Positions 42,641 through 54,745 of a DNA stretch of 64,000 nt are shown in pieces. The notes under the pieces were generated by a model. The model was not told where the DNA came from. It did not search any database and saw nothing but the letters and a program-made list of their open reading frames with translations. The DNA comes from Typhlomys cinereus (Eukaryota; Chordata; Mammalia; Rodentia; Platacanthomyidae), in contig JALPQD010000088.1 of NCBI GenBank assembly GCA_023101885.1, positions 4,623,501 through 4,687,500 of the forward strand. The letters run 5' to 3'. Within the stretch, counting starts at the first letter, position 1, and every line of letters begins with the position of its first letter. The translations under genes and the position numbers were made by a program.

Positions 42641-43534
42641 GCTTCTTCATATAATCAGTAACCTCAATGATAATACATCAAAATGATACCTTGAATTACA
42701 TGGCTCCTCCAAGTACTCAGGTTCTCTAAATACAAGGATAATGGTACACATAAAATGCACCTATATTTTGAATCTCCAGAAAGTAAAGGCTTAAAGTTAA
42801 TTTATTTCAGTTACCTATCATAGGACATTCACACCGACATAATAGAAAAGAATATGGAATTAAGGTAAATCAATTGCATTTTATATCACTCATTCAGTTT
42901 TGTGTTCAGAATGTGTATGCCATATATGCATTCTTAAATTGAAATCATAGCTTCCAATGCGATAGTCACATTCTAATGTTGGCCCATCAGAAGGGGATTA
43001 GGCAATAAAGGAAGATCTTACAAGATTGGAGCTAGTTTGTTCAGAAATGCTCTGAGAACTAAACCCATTCCAGTCCATGAGAAAGAGCAATCAGTAGCAA
43101 TGTACAAACAAGGAACTGAAATCTCACTACACAACATTTTATCAGGCACAGCCTCCAGAACGGGAAGAAATTCATTCCTGTAGTTGGGAAATGCAGAGAA
43201 CTAGCCGAATCACACAGAACCACACAGAAATTCCAAGAGGTAAACAAAATACAAAAAACTAGCAAAACAAACATAAGTTTTCCAATGCTCTCATGGACTA
43301 AACCTCAGTTTTACACCTCCATTTCTCTGACAACTTAGGCAACTGAGATACATCAGCTACAAAATCTTTTCCCTAGATATTATCTGATCTATCACTACCA
43401 TAAGCTTGCATTCTTCACTTCTTGCATGCTTTAAGTCGAGATTTCTGGTAAATTTCTAGTTGCTCTGAAGGAATGTATAGAATGGATCCAATGACAAATC
43501 ATCTATTTTCCTTCCATTTTTAACATGGAATCTC
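42641..43534. other. Upstream flank of OR-C, no gene seen
   Basis: Homologous to the upstream flanks of OR-A, B and D. Confidence 0.6.
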
Positions 43535-43552
43535 CTTTCTCTTTAATGCATG
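43535..43552 (+). promoter_or_regulatory. Damaged splice acceptor before OR-C coding exon
   Basis: The position aligned with the AG of OR-A, B and D reads AT here (taatgcatgctgg, T at 43551). The pyrimidine tract and the following exon bases are unchanged. No other AG lies between this point and the ATG at 43571. Confidence 0.7.
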
Positions 43553-43570
43553 CTGGACACTTGATTCCTG

Positions 43571-44515
43571 ATGGAGAATACTACAGAGGTGACAGAGTTC
43601 ATTCTTGTAGGTCTCAGTGATGACCCAGAGCTGCAGATCCCACTCATCATCATCTTCCTCCTCATCTACCTCAGCACAGTGCTTGGGAACCTGGGAATGA
43701 TTGGACTGATCCTGCTGGACTCCCATCTCCACACTCCCATGTACTTCTTCCTCAGCCACCTGTCCCTGGCAGATTTTGGTTACTCTTCAGCCATCATTCC
43801 CAAAGTGCTGGCAGGTCTCCTCTCAGGACACAAAATCATGTCCCGCCATGCATGTGGCACCCAGTTCTTCTTCTTTGTTGGTTTTATCACTGTAGAAAAT
43901 TTTCTCTTGGCTGCCATGGCTTATGACCGCTATATAGCAGTGTGCAAGCCCCTGCATTACACCACCACCATGACCACAAACACATGTGTGTGTCTGACCT
44001 CAGGCTCCTATGTCTGTAGCTTTCTGAATGCTTCCATCCATACAGGGAACATTTTCAGTCTCTCCTTCTGCAAGTCTAATGTGGTGGACCACTTTTTCTG
44101 TGATGCCCCTCCTCTGTTGGCTCTCTCCTGCTCAGACACAAATGTCAATGAGATGGCTATGTTTTTAGTGGTAGGCTGTAATGTTCTCTTCTCTATCGTG
44201 GTCATCTTAATCTCCTACCTGTTCATATTCATCACCATCCTGAGGATGCGCTCAGCTGAAGGACGTCAGAAAGCCTTCTCTACCTGTGCTTCTCACCTCA
44301 CTGCTGTCTCCATCTTGTATGGGACAGTCATCTTCATGTACCTACAGCCCAGCTCCAGTCACTCCATGGGCACTGACAAGATGGCATCTGTGTTCTACAC
44401 CATGGTCATCCCCATGCTGAACCCTCTGGTCTATAGCCTGCGGAACAAGGAGGTGAAGGGTGCCTTTAAGAAGGTGGTAGAGAAAGCCAAATCTTCTCTG
44501 TCATTCACATTTTAA
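43571..44515 (+). CDS. Or5b: Olfactory receptor, OR5B-like (OR-C)
   Basis: Intact 314-aa receptor with all core OR motifs, including MAYDRY, Cys125, KAFSTC and NPLVY. It is nearly the same protein as OR-B but keeps Cys125. Distinct changes are Ser150 (Gly in the paralogues) and Leu249 in the SIxYG stretch (Phe elsewhere). The start matches the paralogues by alignment. The odd feature is upstream: the splice acceptor used by the paralogues (pyrimidine tract then cag) here reads cat, a G-to-T change at 43551, so the normal coding-exon acceptor is missing. The reading frame shows no decay, so loss of splicing, if real, is recent or is bypassed by another acceptor or an unspliced transcript. Confidence 0.93.
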   Translation: MENTTEVTEFILVGLSDDPELQIPLIIIFLLIYLSTVLGNLGMIGLILLDSHLHTPMYFFLSHLSLADFGYSSAIIPKVLAGLLSGHKIMSRHACGTQFFFFVGFITVENFLLAAMAYDRYIAVCKPLHYTTTMTTNTCVCLTSGSYVCSFLNASIHTGNIFSLSFCKSNVVDHFFCDAPPLLALSCSDTNVNEMAMFLVVGCNVLFSIVVILISYLFIFITILRMRSAEGRQKAFSTCASHLTAVSILYGTVIFMYLQPSSSHSMGTDKMASVFYTMVIPMLNPLVYSLRNKEVKGAFKKVVEKAKSSLSFTF

Positions 44516-44889
44516 CTACAAATATAAGTCTGGTATAAGACATCTCCATCTAATTCACATGCATGCATATGGGAAAAAATTGGCTATCCAGTACATTTTT
44601 TTCTGAGTCACTGCAGTAATTTTCATTCTCAAACCTAAAGACCAGAGCCTTAGGAAAATAGACCTAGAAATAGAAGACTAATTACTATCACCAGTAATAA
44701 TGGAATGCTCATTTTTAGATCCTTTTCAATAACTATGGCCATAGAGGCTCTTATTTGTAATTATGTACTCATATGTATCCATGAATCCATCATTCTTGAG
44801 AAAACCATGTAATTTATATATTATAGATGGAGGGATTTGCTTAAGACATACGTAGCCTGTGTGTTATGGTAAAATCACAAGTAATTATT
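44516..44889. other. 3' flank of OR-C
   Basis: Homologous to the 3' flanks of OR-A and OR-D. The AATAAA of OR-A is changed here (gtaataat). Confidence 0.5.
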
Positions 44890-45085
44890 TAGGAACTGGT
44901 GAGATAACACTTGTCATGCAAGTCCAGTGAGATGAGTTCAGCCCCTGAAGAGGTCAAAGGAGAGAACTGACCACTGAAAGTTTTCCTTTGGCCCTGATGA
45001 CTGGACTGTGATATGACTATGCCCATACCCAAGCACATACACATATAAATAGATAAATAAATGAACGTATAAAATGCATAGATAA
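44890..45085 (+). mobile_element. B2/B3-like SINE downstream of OR-C
   Basis: Paralogue of 3335-3530. Confidence 0.7.
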
Positions 45086-46029
45086 CTCTGTGGATAAATA
45101 AACAAATAAATTTTTTTGCACCAAATAGAAATTCTCAGCTAATTTGTATTATTCAGTACTAGTGGTATATTAAATTGCAATTCATCATTTTAAATTAATT
45201 AAAACCTGAAATGTTTGGTGTTATAATAACAGTTTCAATGGCACTATACTGGGAGACTTCCATCAGTTAATACTATTTAGCATGTATTACTGATATTGTT
45301 TCACCACATGTATGTATCATGTAGTCAAGATTTCAAAGCGGTCATCATTTCCTGTCCTCATTTCATTATGTGAATAGGTTTCAATACTATCATCTCGATT
45401 TTACTAAACTATGTAATAGATTACTAAATTTTATAATAAACTTACGTGGCTGCAGGACCACAGAAGTTGTTATTTCCATGTGTAGGGAACATTTTAAATT
45501 TTTATTAAGAAAATATAAATTAGATTGATACTATGTTTTAATGGAAAGTGAGATTTAAGATATATTAACTAATTTGAAATCCCAAATAAAGGAGTACTAT
45601 TGTTTTCTTTTTTGATTTATACTGGAATGTATTTATATAAACTATTGGATGATAATTTTCTATATTATTGATCTTGAACTAATTTTCATACATGATAATT
45701 TATTATAATATATAGAATACCTTCTTATAAGTTGTTAATGATCATCTCCATTAGATCTGAAAAATTTCAGAAATGCATGTTTATTCCAAATTTTAACGGC
45801 ACTGTATATGGTCATTTGTTTCAAATATTAACCTCACATCTAAGAGTGTGTTACTGGGCAAACCTACAAGGATTATCTTAGGCAGGCCTTTGGGCAGGCC
45901 TATAGGAGATTGTCTTGATTGCATAATTGACATGAGAAGACTCAGCTGATGGTGAGCATAAACATTACCTGTACAAACAAGCAAGTCAGCAATTATGCAG
46001 ACTAGCCCTTGCTCGCTAGTTTTGCTTAG
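45086..46029. other. Downstream flank of unit 3, no gene seen
   Basis: Homologous to 3531-4490 and 57816-58705. It ends at the junction with unit 4. Confidence 0.6.
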
Positions 46030-46378
46030 GTTCCATAACCATTCCAAACAGCGCCTCCAGCTGGAGACCAGGTGGTCAAACACAGCAGCTTCACAGGGAA
46101 GCTAGCAATCAGCCCACCATGTGTATTTTTTTTTTTCATTTTCAAAGCTAGAAGAAAGATTTTAAGAGTTTTCACAAAGAAGATGCTTTGGACATTGACA
46201 TGTTTAACGTGATTTTGACATGCATATTAGCTTTTTCACATATCGGTTCAAATGAAGTGATAGAAAATAACAGCAGACATGATCCCTGTGGGCAAATTAA
46301 TTTTCCTTTTCCCTACCAAGGCCAGATAAGAAGTTTTGTATATTCTCAAAGGAGAAATCTCAAGAGATTCCCAACTCT

Positions 46379-46474
46379 TTTTTTTCTTTTTTTTATTTAT
46401 TTCTTCCACTCATATAAAGTTGATAGGTACCCCATTCCCCTCCCTCCCTCCACCCTTCCCTGAATCCCCTTAAG
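46379..46474 (-). mobile_element. 96-bp L1 3' end fragment
   Basis: T-rich tail and C-rich complement of the polypurine tract only. A perfect 15-bp target-site duplication (gagattcccaactct) lies at 46364-46378 and 46475-46489, so even this tiny piece is a real retrotransposition event. Confidence 0.93.
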
Positions 46475-46713
46475 GAGATTCCCAACTCTATGTGATTCTC
46501 TCTTAATCTTCACCTCAAAAATCTCAACCTGACTCACATCATACCACTTCAGAAAGGACATGCTGAGGGACAAAATCTTTGAATGACAGTCACTCTGATC
46601 TGAGGTTTGCTATGGGCCTTTAATCAGGCTCAGTGAAAATATGTAGAGATCAGTCACACTGATTGATCTTCAAATGATAACTTCTTTATGAGATGAGTTG
46701 TAAGACAATTTTA

Positions 46714-47782
46714 TTTTTTTCATGTATTTCTTCCACTCATATAAAGTTGATAGGTATCCCATTCCCCTCCCTCCCTCCATCCCTCCCTGGGTACCCTTAC
46801 TCCCTCCCTCTCTTTCTTCTTCCCTTCCTTCCCTCCCTCCCTTTCTCCCAGTGCCCCCTCCCCCCTCACCCCTCTGGAGCATCCTGTTGTGAGCATGTGA
46901 AACTTCCCTCTGGGTCCTTCTCTCTGATGAGGTGTAGGGACTCAGTAGCATTGTCTAGAGCTCTTCTCTGTGTTCCCCTTTAGTATAGGAACACTATTGT
47001 GGCTGTTAATCACCTGCCTCTAAGGATCGTAATGCCTGTGATCCATGCTAGACTTTGGGGGTTCAATGATATGTTGGTCAATGCACAGGTCATGCAAAGT
47101 CCTATCATGATTACTTCGGCCCTAACTTATATGTAGTATCTTGCATATCATTGCTCCTCCCCATCTTTAGGCTCTTACAATCTTACCGCCCCCTCTTCCA
47201 CAAATTTCCTTGAGCTTTGGGATGGGGAGAGATTAGGTTGGCCTGGTTCCGGGTGATTGATGTAGAGTCTTTGATTTTCTGAATTATAGTTTGTTGATTT
47301 TTTCCAGTTTTGCTGCTCCTGCTACCACCCTTGGCTCCATCCTGATAGGTACTATGTCACCCCCTGGCCAGAGATAAAAGACTGCTAAAATAGAATCATT
47401 ATCAGAGTAGATTCAAAGGTAGATGGAATAAGAGTAGGAGACCAAGCACTGTTTACAATAGCAAAGTCATGGAATCAACTCAAATGCCCAACAGTTGATG
47501 AGTGGATAAGGAAAATGTGGTACATTTATACAATGGAATACTACTCAGCCATCAAAAATGATGACTTAATGACATTTGCTGGGAAATGGATGGAATTAGA
47601 AAAAATTATATTGAGTAAAGTATCCCAGAAACAGAAAATTAAGTGCCATATGTACTTCCTAATAGGTGGATCCTAGTACCAAAGCCAATTAGTGGCACGC
47701 TCAAAGACAAATTTCTGTAATACCTACAGTAATTGCAAAGATTATAAACAGGGAGGGAAGGGGAAGGAGGGCCCCGCTAGAA
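46714..47782 (-). mobile_element. L1 with 5' inversion and internal deletion
   Basis: The left part (46714-47442) is minus-strand 3' UTR; the right part (47443-47782) is plus-strand ORF2 C-terminus and start of the 3' UTR. About 200 bp of L1 between the two parts is missing. A perfect 21-bp target-site duplication at 46693-46713 and 47783-47803 begins atgagttgtaagac. Confidence 0.93.
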
Positions 47783-48059
47783 ATGAGTTGTAAGACAATT
47801 TTAATCTGTCATTTATAAACATAATCTGGATATTATGTGAGAGATGCATTCTATTTATTTCACATAAGGAGAAAGTGACTTTTGCAAAAGCACAGGAGAG
47901 AAATGGTGGATTTGGAACTCGGTCTGTATCAATGAATATTCCTGTAATTTCCTTTCTGATTGCAAGTACTGAATCCTTTTAGCAACTACATGAGAAAGAG
48001 TTTCTCTGCAAGTAAGCAGGCATGAATGTCTTCTTTAATGATTTTGGGTTGAGTGTGGT
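47783..48059. other. Non-coding DNA of unit 4
   Basis: Matches 18540-18820 and 59210-59490. No gene. Confidence 0.5.
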
Positions 48060-48091
48060 ACATTGAATGTTCTTTCTGCTCTAGACAAATG
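48060..48091 (+). promoter_or_regulatory. Candidate first-exon end, unit 4 (exon B)
   Basis: The sequence ctgctctagacaaatg is followed by gtaagc at 48092. The same arrangement occurs in unit 5 near 59518 upstream of OR-E. It resembles exon A (both run into gtaagcttc) and may be an older duplicate of it. The left boundary is not known. Confidence 0.3.
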
Positions 48092-48132
48092 GTAAGCTTC
48101 TATATTCTACAAACACTTAAACAAGAATGCAA

Positions 48133-49038
48133 GTAAGTAATGTGACACCTGGTTAAGTTCACACACGTTCGTGCCTGATCATGTACAACTGAGGGGGTAT
48201 GATCTCACCAGAAGGGGAGGGCATATAGTCTGGCAGATAACAAGTAACCATTTTACAAATGGGTGATTGACACCTCCCTCTCTGAGGTTTCCTACTTTTA
48301 TTACATCTACCCTTGAATGTGCTCTTATAACAAGACTCCAGTTTAACAGCTTTTTGTCTCTGGCCAGGGGTTGACATCCGATACCCATCAGGATGGAGTG
48401 AAGGGCATTGCAGGAACAGCAAAACTGCAAAGGAAAATCAACAAACCACAATCCAGAACTTCAGAGACTCTATATCAACCACCTAGAACTAGGCCAGACT
48501 AATCTCTCTCCATCCTGAAGCTCAGGGACATTTGCGGAAGTGGGGGCGGTAAGACTGTAAGAGCAAAAAGATGGGAGGAGCAATGATTTGCAAGATTCTC
48601 CACACTAGTTAGGGCCGAAGCAATCATAATAGGACTTTGCATGCCCTGCGCAATGTCTAACACACTATTGACCTTACAAAGTCTAGCATCTGCTAAATGC
48701 ACCAAGATCCTTGGAGGCAAAGGATTGGCAGCCACAGTAGTGTTCCTATGCTTAAGGGGAACACGAGAAAGGGTTCAGGGAAATGCCATTGGGTCCTTGT
48801 ACGTCATCGGAGAGGAGGACCCAGAGGAGAGTTAGGCATACACAATAAAGGACTCTCTGGGAATTGGGGGGGAGGCACTGGGGGATGGGGATGGAGGGGA
48901 GGAGGAATAGGGGATTCAGGGGGAGGAGGAGGGAGGGAGGGAGGGAACTGGTCTACCTATTAAGTTTGTATGAGCGGTAATAATAAAAAATGTATAAAAA
49001 AAGAATAAAATAAAGGAAATGTATAGATAACATAAAAA
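48133..49038 (+). mobile_element. L1 3' UTR fragment, unit 4 specific
   Basis: Plus-strand 3' UTR with G-rich tract (48865-48950) and A-rich tail. A 10-bp target-site duplication (aagaatgcaa) lies at 48123-48132 and 49039-49048. The insertion lies 41 bp after the candidate exon B donor. Confidence 0.9.
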
Positions 49039-49865
49039 AAGAATGCAATTCCTGCAAGAGCAGTAGGCTCCCTCTACTGATTGATGTAATCATCATGAAT
49101 GCAAGGACATTCCTTGTTTTGCACAGATATATTCATAACCCTCGGTATTATAGGTAAAAACCAGGAGTTCAATGTACCATTGCATAAATTGACATTTCCT
49201 CTCAAAAATTAAACATTGAAATTCACTGAATGGAAAGGGAAGTATATGTACACAGATTGTGCTCTTCGATTCCTAACAATTACATCATATCAAAGTCCTG
49301 TAGGTTTGCCACAGATAATTTCACATTATTAAAAGAATTCCCATGATGTCCCTCAATCAACGAGTAGAGCTCAGTCACCATAGAAGTTTTTATCACCTAA
49401 ACCTAAGGTTTGGAAAGAAGGAACTTGTGGTCTTCAGGGAGAATTTATCCCATAAGACCACCATAATGGACTAATCCTTCCTGTTTACCCCTTATAACAC
49501 ATGAAGTCTCCACAGGCTTCCTATGAAAGGACTAGCCCCAAAACAAGAACCCCTTAGCCATTCCTTATTGGTATGATCCTTGTTGTCTGACATCAGCAAT
49601 TAATTTCTCCCACAATGACATATTAGTAAGAGCCTACTGCCATCATCCATGAGGGAAATGAGAATGCACTCAGGGGTGGTTACAATAAGCACTACTACTT
49701 ACTGAGTATGAAAGTCAGCTTTCTTGTCACATCAGCAATTCTCCAGGGAAGATGCTTTTGGGGATACCTGCCTAGTGTTCCTTTTTATAGATGAGGACAT
49801 GGGAATTAAAAAGCTCACCTCATTTATGTAAGGAGCGAAAAGCAGTTCCAGGGTCAGAGTGTATG
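49039..49865. other. Non-coding DNA of unit 4
   Basis: Near-identical to the start of unit 3 (34888-35430). No gene. Confidence 0.6.
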
Positions 49866-50558
49866 TTTTTTTTTTTATTAAAAATTTAATTATACATTTT
49901 AAAATTTTTTACCAGTTCCCTCCCTCCCCCCTCCCCTTCCCCCAGTGTCTCCCCCCCAATTCCCAGAGAGTCCTTTATTGTGTGCGCCTAACTCTCCACT
50001 GGGTCCTCCTCTTCGATGACATATAAGGACCCAGTGGCATTTCCATAAGCCCTTTCTCTTGTTCCCCTTAAGCATAAGATTACTACTATGGCTGTCAATC
50101 CCTTGCCTCCAGGGGTCTCGGTGCCCTTAACAGATGCTAGACTTTATGAGGGCAACAGTGCGCTGGACATTGCGCAAGGCATGCAAAGTCCCATTATGAT
50201 TGCTTTGGCTCCAACTATTGTTGAGAATCTTGCAAATCGTTGCTCCTCCCATCCTTTTGCTCTTACAATCTTACCGCCCCCTCTTCCGCAAATGTCCCTG
50301 AGCTCCAGGATGGGGAGAGATTAGGCTGTCCTCGTTCTATGTGATTGATATAGAGTCTCTGAAGTTCTGGATTGTGGTTTGTTGATTTTCTTTTGCAGTT
50401 TTGCTGCTCCTGCAATTCCCTTCACTCCATTCTGCTGGGCACTGTATGTCACCCCCTGGCCAGAGACAAAAAGCTGTTAAACTGGAGTCTTGTTGTAATA
50501 GCACATTCAAGGGTAGATGTAATAAGAGTAGGAAACCTCACTGAGGGAGGGGTCCATC
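49866..50558 (-). mobile_element. L1 3' UTR fragment, unit 4 specific
   Basis: Minus-strand, with the alternative tail (complement of ggtaaaaaaaatttt) and the same diagnostic variants as the L1 ending at 34887. No clear target-site duplication; some host sequence seems lost at the right edge. Confidence 0.88.
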
Positions 50559-50639
50559 TGACACAAAGCTACTTCCATTAATTTTTCTTTGAATGTTGGT
50601 TGCCTTTGGACAACTAAATACTAAGGAAGAGTCTTGAAA

Positions 50640-50727
50640 TAAACATAGATCCTGGTTATTAAGAACTGAATTTCTGTTCATGTATGAAGGTGCTGGACCT
50701 GAACAGTTGTATCCTTCATGGAGAAAG
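50640..50727 (+). promoter_or_regulatory. Candidate untranslated first exon, unit 4 (exon A)
   Basis: Paralogue of the same block, donor gtaagt at 50728. It begins about 80 bp after an L1 fragment (49866-50558) that has separated it from its original upstream sequence. It is about 5.6 kb before the OR-D coding exon. Confidence 0.4.
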
Positions 50728-53043
50728 GTAAGTTTTGAAGTCAGACCCAACACCTGCAAAATCAAAGACAAAAGTATCCAGAAAAATGCCTGGAGGCAGA
50801 TGTTTCTCTCTGGGTTCATTGAGATCCAGAGAAATGCTTATGCATGTTTCATATACTATATCATATCATTAGAAGCTACTTATGTCCAAATACTGTGGAG
50901 ATCGTTGATAAACAAAAAATAGTTATCATGTGACAGAATAAAAGTATAAGAGGGACTGATTTTCTTCTTCACTGAGAAGGAACTTCTATGATTTATAAAC
51001 ATTTTATTTAAACTACTGAGATTTCACTTATTTCCTTCCAGAAAATGATAATATTAATTATTTTAATTAACCCAGACTTCATGAGAAGATCAAATAGTAT
51101 TATCAATGTAAAAGTGTTATAATTTTAAATACCTTACACACAGCTTTGAAGGAAGGAATATTAGTAAAAATAGAAAATCAAGTTTGGGAACAAGTTACAA
51201 AATGCAAGAAATAGAAACTTACAAAAATTCTACAATAAACAAGTAGCTCTAACAATGAGCAGATCCAAACTCATGCTCTAATTCCATCACTAGCGTTACT
51301 GGGTGTTGGAAAGTCAGTTTCTTAGACATTTAAACAATTGATGCTCAAGAATGTGAAGAGGTCAAATGCCTATATTCTTGTGAGACAGTAAAGGAATGTT
51401 CAATTCTTAGTAGCAGAGTAGGAGGAAATATGTAATATTAATATGTAATATTGCTTCACTCTGAAAGATCACAAGGTAAGAAAATGTGCTCTGTGTGTCC
51501 CTAGATGTCAAGAAATTAGTCAAACCTCTTGCATACCATAGAGACTTGTTAAAAGAATGAAAGAATGGACAGATCAACTCTAACTGGTTTGCTGTTTTTT
51601 CATTTAAAAATTTGTGTCATTCAGACACTGTATACATTTTGTTAATCAAATATTATTATTCAGCTGAGATTCAGCAAGACAGATCATTTGCACAAACTTC
51701 CACGAGGTGGGGCATTTCTTTTATTATCACATTAGCTTTATGATAGAATTAATCAATCAGTTACCAATCAACTGAATGTGTCATTATCTTCAGTAACTTT
51801 TTCAAATTTAGAAGCATTTCTATTAATATAGTGGTGTTCAGAGATGAAAGAATTTGTTGACAGTGGAATACATTGGGGATTTTGGTATTCTTTAAAGAAC
51901 ACGTGAGTTGCCTATTAGGAAAAGAGAATACTTTGTCTCAATCAGGGAATTTGCCTCAGTTTTTGCTTTATCAATTGTTAAGTGAACTAGTCCATAAGAC
52001 TAGTGAAGCAAAGAATATTAAGAGATCAACGAAAATATAAGGGAAACTTTGTGTTTATTAATTTATTCTTAATTGGCTAGATAAGTTTTTATTTTCTTTT
52101 TCCCCTCTAGGAAGACACCCAATAAAACCCAAAATTTGACATGTATAGAAGATATTTGGTTCAAAAATAACATTGTCATGGTTCCCATCGCATTTCTTTT
52201 TTTTTTTCTGGAGTTTAAGAAAATTGTGTGGGAAGCTTTGATTCAAGTAAATAGTGTTTTTAAGGAGCATAGGAGCCAACACTGCTTTGGGAAATATTCT
52301 CTGGACAAACAAAGACAGGAGTGAACTCTGTCTAGAATTCAACATATATCTACCTAATTCCCACTCTAACTCATCCCTCATAAAGAGATACACAGGCATC
52401 ATCTCAACATTACCTGTCCCTAGTTTCTTCTTTTATCATGAACCCGAGGGTTCTCTTATCACCCCACTACTGCACACATCCTCCAATCCAATTGTTGCTT
52501 CTATTCCTTCACATTTGGAACCTTCCCACTCTCCTTCTGGAACATGCATAATCCTGTATACAAGTTCCTCTGGAAATTCTCTTCACCTACTTGATCTTCC
52601 TGAAGTCCACTTATGTCCCAGAAAACAATGCTTTACCTCAAACCATCTTCAGCAATAGTGAGTTTTTCTGTCACATCACTCTTTTCACTAAAACTCATGC
52701 TTTTCATAAGTCATAAGTCTATCTTGACTCTCGTGACTATTCTGCCTTTCCTTTCACATTTTTATTAAACTTGACAGATTTACTGAGAAATATGCATCTT
52801 ATATGTGTAAAATATTGCATAGATGCACTAAAGATGCATGGGCTGATTGAAGTAGACTACATAGTTCAAATAAATATAATCTTACGAAGTCATCCTACTC
52901 CTCACGTCAAATAGACACATTCAGTTGTTAGTGTAATTCTTCCTAAATGAACAAAAGTAATTTCAGACTCATCAGATTTGTTCTCTCCCTTTCTCCTGCT
53001 TATATTCCATTCTGCAGAGATATAAAAACTGTGGTCTTCATTC

Positions 53044-53048
<5 letters not shown>
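50728..53048. other. Non-coding DNA of unit 4
   Basis: Homologous to units 2 and 3. No gene seen. Confidence 0.6.

Positions 53049-53140
<92 letters not shown>
53049..53140. repeat. Compound (CT)n(GT)n microsatellite, unit 4
   Basis: CT run to about 53094 followed directly by a GT run. Units 2 and 3 have only the CT part. Confidence 0.95.
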
Positions 53141-53735
53141 TCCTTTGCCCTCATCTCTCTTGTTTGTGCCCTTCCTTACTCAATACATCAGGATATCCAT
53201 ACATATGTTGGAATAAATCCAAAATTTTACAACTTGTCATTATTGTTCAATACCACCTTTGGTCGAGAAATGTTAACTTTTTTCTTAAAATATCACAATG
53301 CCAGAATCTTTCATTCTTACCCCAGTCAGCTCAATTATCAGTAGATTTAACCCAGTTCCACTTTCAAGATGAGACAGAATGCTACTTTTTGTTCAAATCA
53401 TATTGTGTTTCCTAGTCTCACTCTGACTAAAACATTAAGAACTCAGAATAGTGGGTGAGTTCCCATTGATGAACTTTTCTCACTTAAACTTTCCTTCCCT
53501 GGGATATTGCTGGCACATTCAAACACCACTACCATGCAACTCTCATTCTCTCGGTCTCAAATGCTCTTTCCCCAACACACCTAAGCATCATATTCCTTCC
53601 CCTCTCAGAAGTTTGCTTCAAGTCTGATCTTTGTCCCAGGTATAGTAACGCAACAGCAGTTCCCACACACAAGATACTGAAGCTAAAGGAGCACAAATTC
53701 TGGAAAAGCCTGGGATGGTTAGTTAAAGAATAGCT

Positions 53736-54012
53736 TTTTATTATTATTATTATTATTCAATTGTGCGTGCGTGCTTGTGTGCATAGAACCACTGGCGAAT
53801 TTTGGAACCACCATGGACCACCTCCACCTCCACCTCCACCTCCACCTCCACCTCCACCTCCACCTCAGTATTCACAGGCTCCGCCCTACCAGGGCTAGAA
53901 ACTCAGGCCGCTCCCACTTCTGTCCGGCATCTATATGTGGGGTCTAGGATCCAAATTCAGGACCTTCCACCTGTAAGGCAGAGGCTTAATCCCTGAGCCA
54001 CCTCTCCAGCCC
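53736..54012 (-). mobile_element. tRNA-derived SINE, unit 4 specific, with minisatellite
   Basis: Minus-strand member of the family at 10179 and 37331. An A-rich tail is seen as (TTA)n at the left, and the tRNA-like head as cacctctccagccc at the right. A 10-bp target-site duplication (aagaatagct) lies at 53726-53735 and 54013-54022. Its body has an expanded CCACCT repeat (53817-53866). Units 2 and 3 are empty here. Confidence 0.93.
53817..53866. repeat. (CCACCT)n minisatellite within SINE
   Basis: About eight hexamer repeats, where the other SINE copies have one or two. Confidence 0.92.
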
Positions 54013-54509
54013 AAGAATAGCTGGTTTTTTTAACCAATAGAACTTCCCATACTAACACATTTAAATCTGTATTTACTCACCTCTTTCCTTTCCTGTCCCT
54101 GCAAAGCTTTGGAGACATTTCAGTTATATGCCATACTTGTTTTATTTGATGTCCTATTATTTCTCCAAAAGTCAACTTTCATAGATATGTATTATGGTCC
54201 TTTTATTTATTATTTTTTTTATATATTATCATATTATTATTCACTTTATTTAGCATTATATTTATTATTTATTTTTATTATTTGCCTTGGTGACAATATC
54301 CACAAGGAAACTCATTGAATAAATTGCACATTTACCGAAACTTCTAATCCCTGAGAATCAACTAATATCTGGTTGATTTTAAAACTATAAATCATGTAAC
54401 TAAAAATCTTAGAAAGGGAAAAAAATACTTCAAACTTTCTTTTGTAATGATCCATGATTTAGGAAAATAAATGAAGACTCCAAAATGGACTTTTTTGATG
54501 AATTTTTTT

Positions 54510-54745
54510 TTCTTTTGTGTGTGTGTGTATCAAATGGCACTTTGTCTCATGGTGGAAGCTCAAGTATGACTTCAGGAATCATCCTGAATTGCTTCTACCT
54601 GGGATTTCCCAGGCTCTGCCAACCAGGGCCAGAAATGTAAACCGGCACCTTTTCTGCCTGGTGTTTTTACATGGGATCTGGAATCTGCACTCAGGACCTG
54701 CTTACAAGGCAGAGTTTTAACCTCTGAGCCATCTTTCCAACACAG
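54510..54745 (-). mobile_element. B2/B3-like SINE upstream of OR-D
   Basis: Paralogue of the SINE at 292-505. Confidence 0.65.

Larger units (their letters stand above)
34888..46025 (+). repeat. Tandem duplication unit 3 (holds OR-C)
   Basis: Homologous to units 2 and 4. The left end is abrupt, beginning at the 3' end of an L1 at a point where unit 4 is uninterrupted (49207). From 34888 to about 35430 it is almost identical to unit 4; after that it is closer to unit 2. Private insertions are a SINE (37331), two L1s (39968, 41913) and a local 173-bp tandem duplication (38183). Confidence 0.85.
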
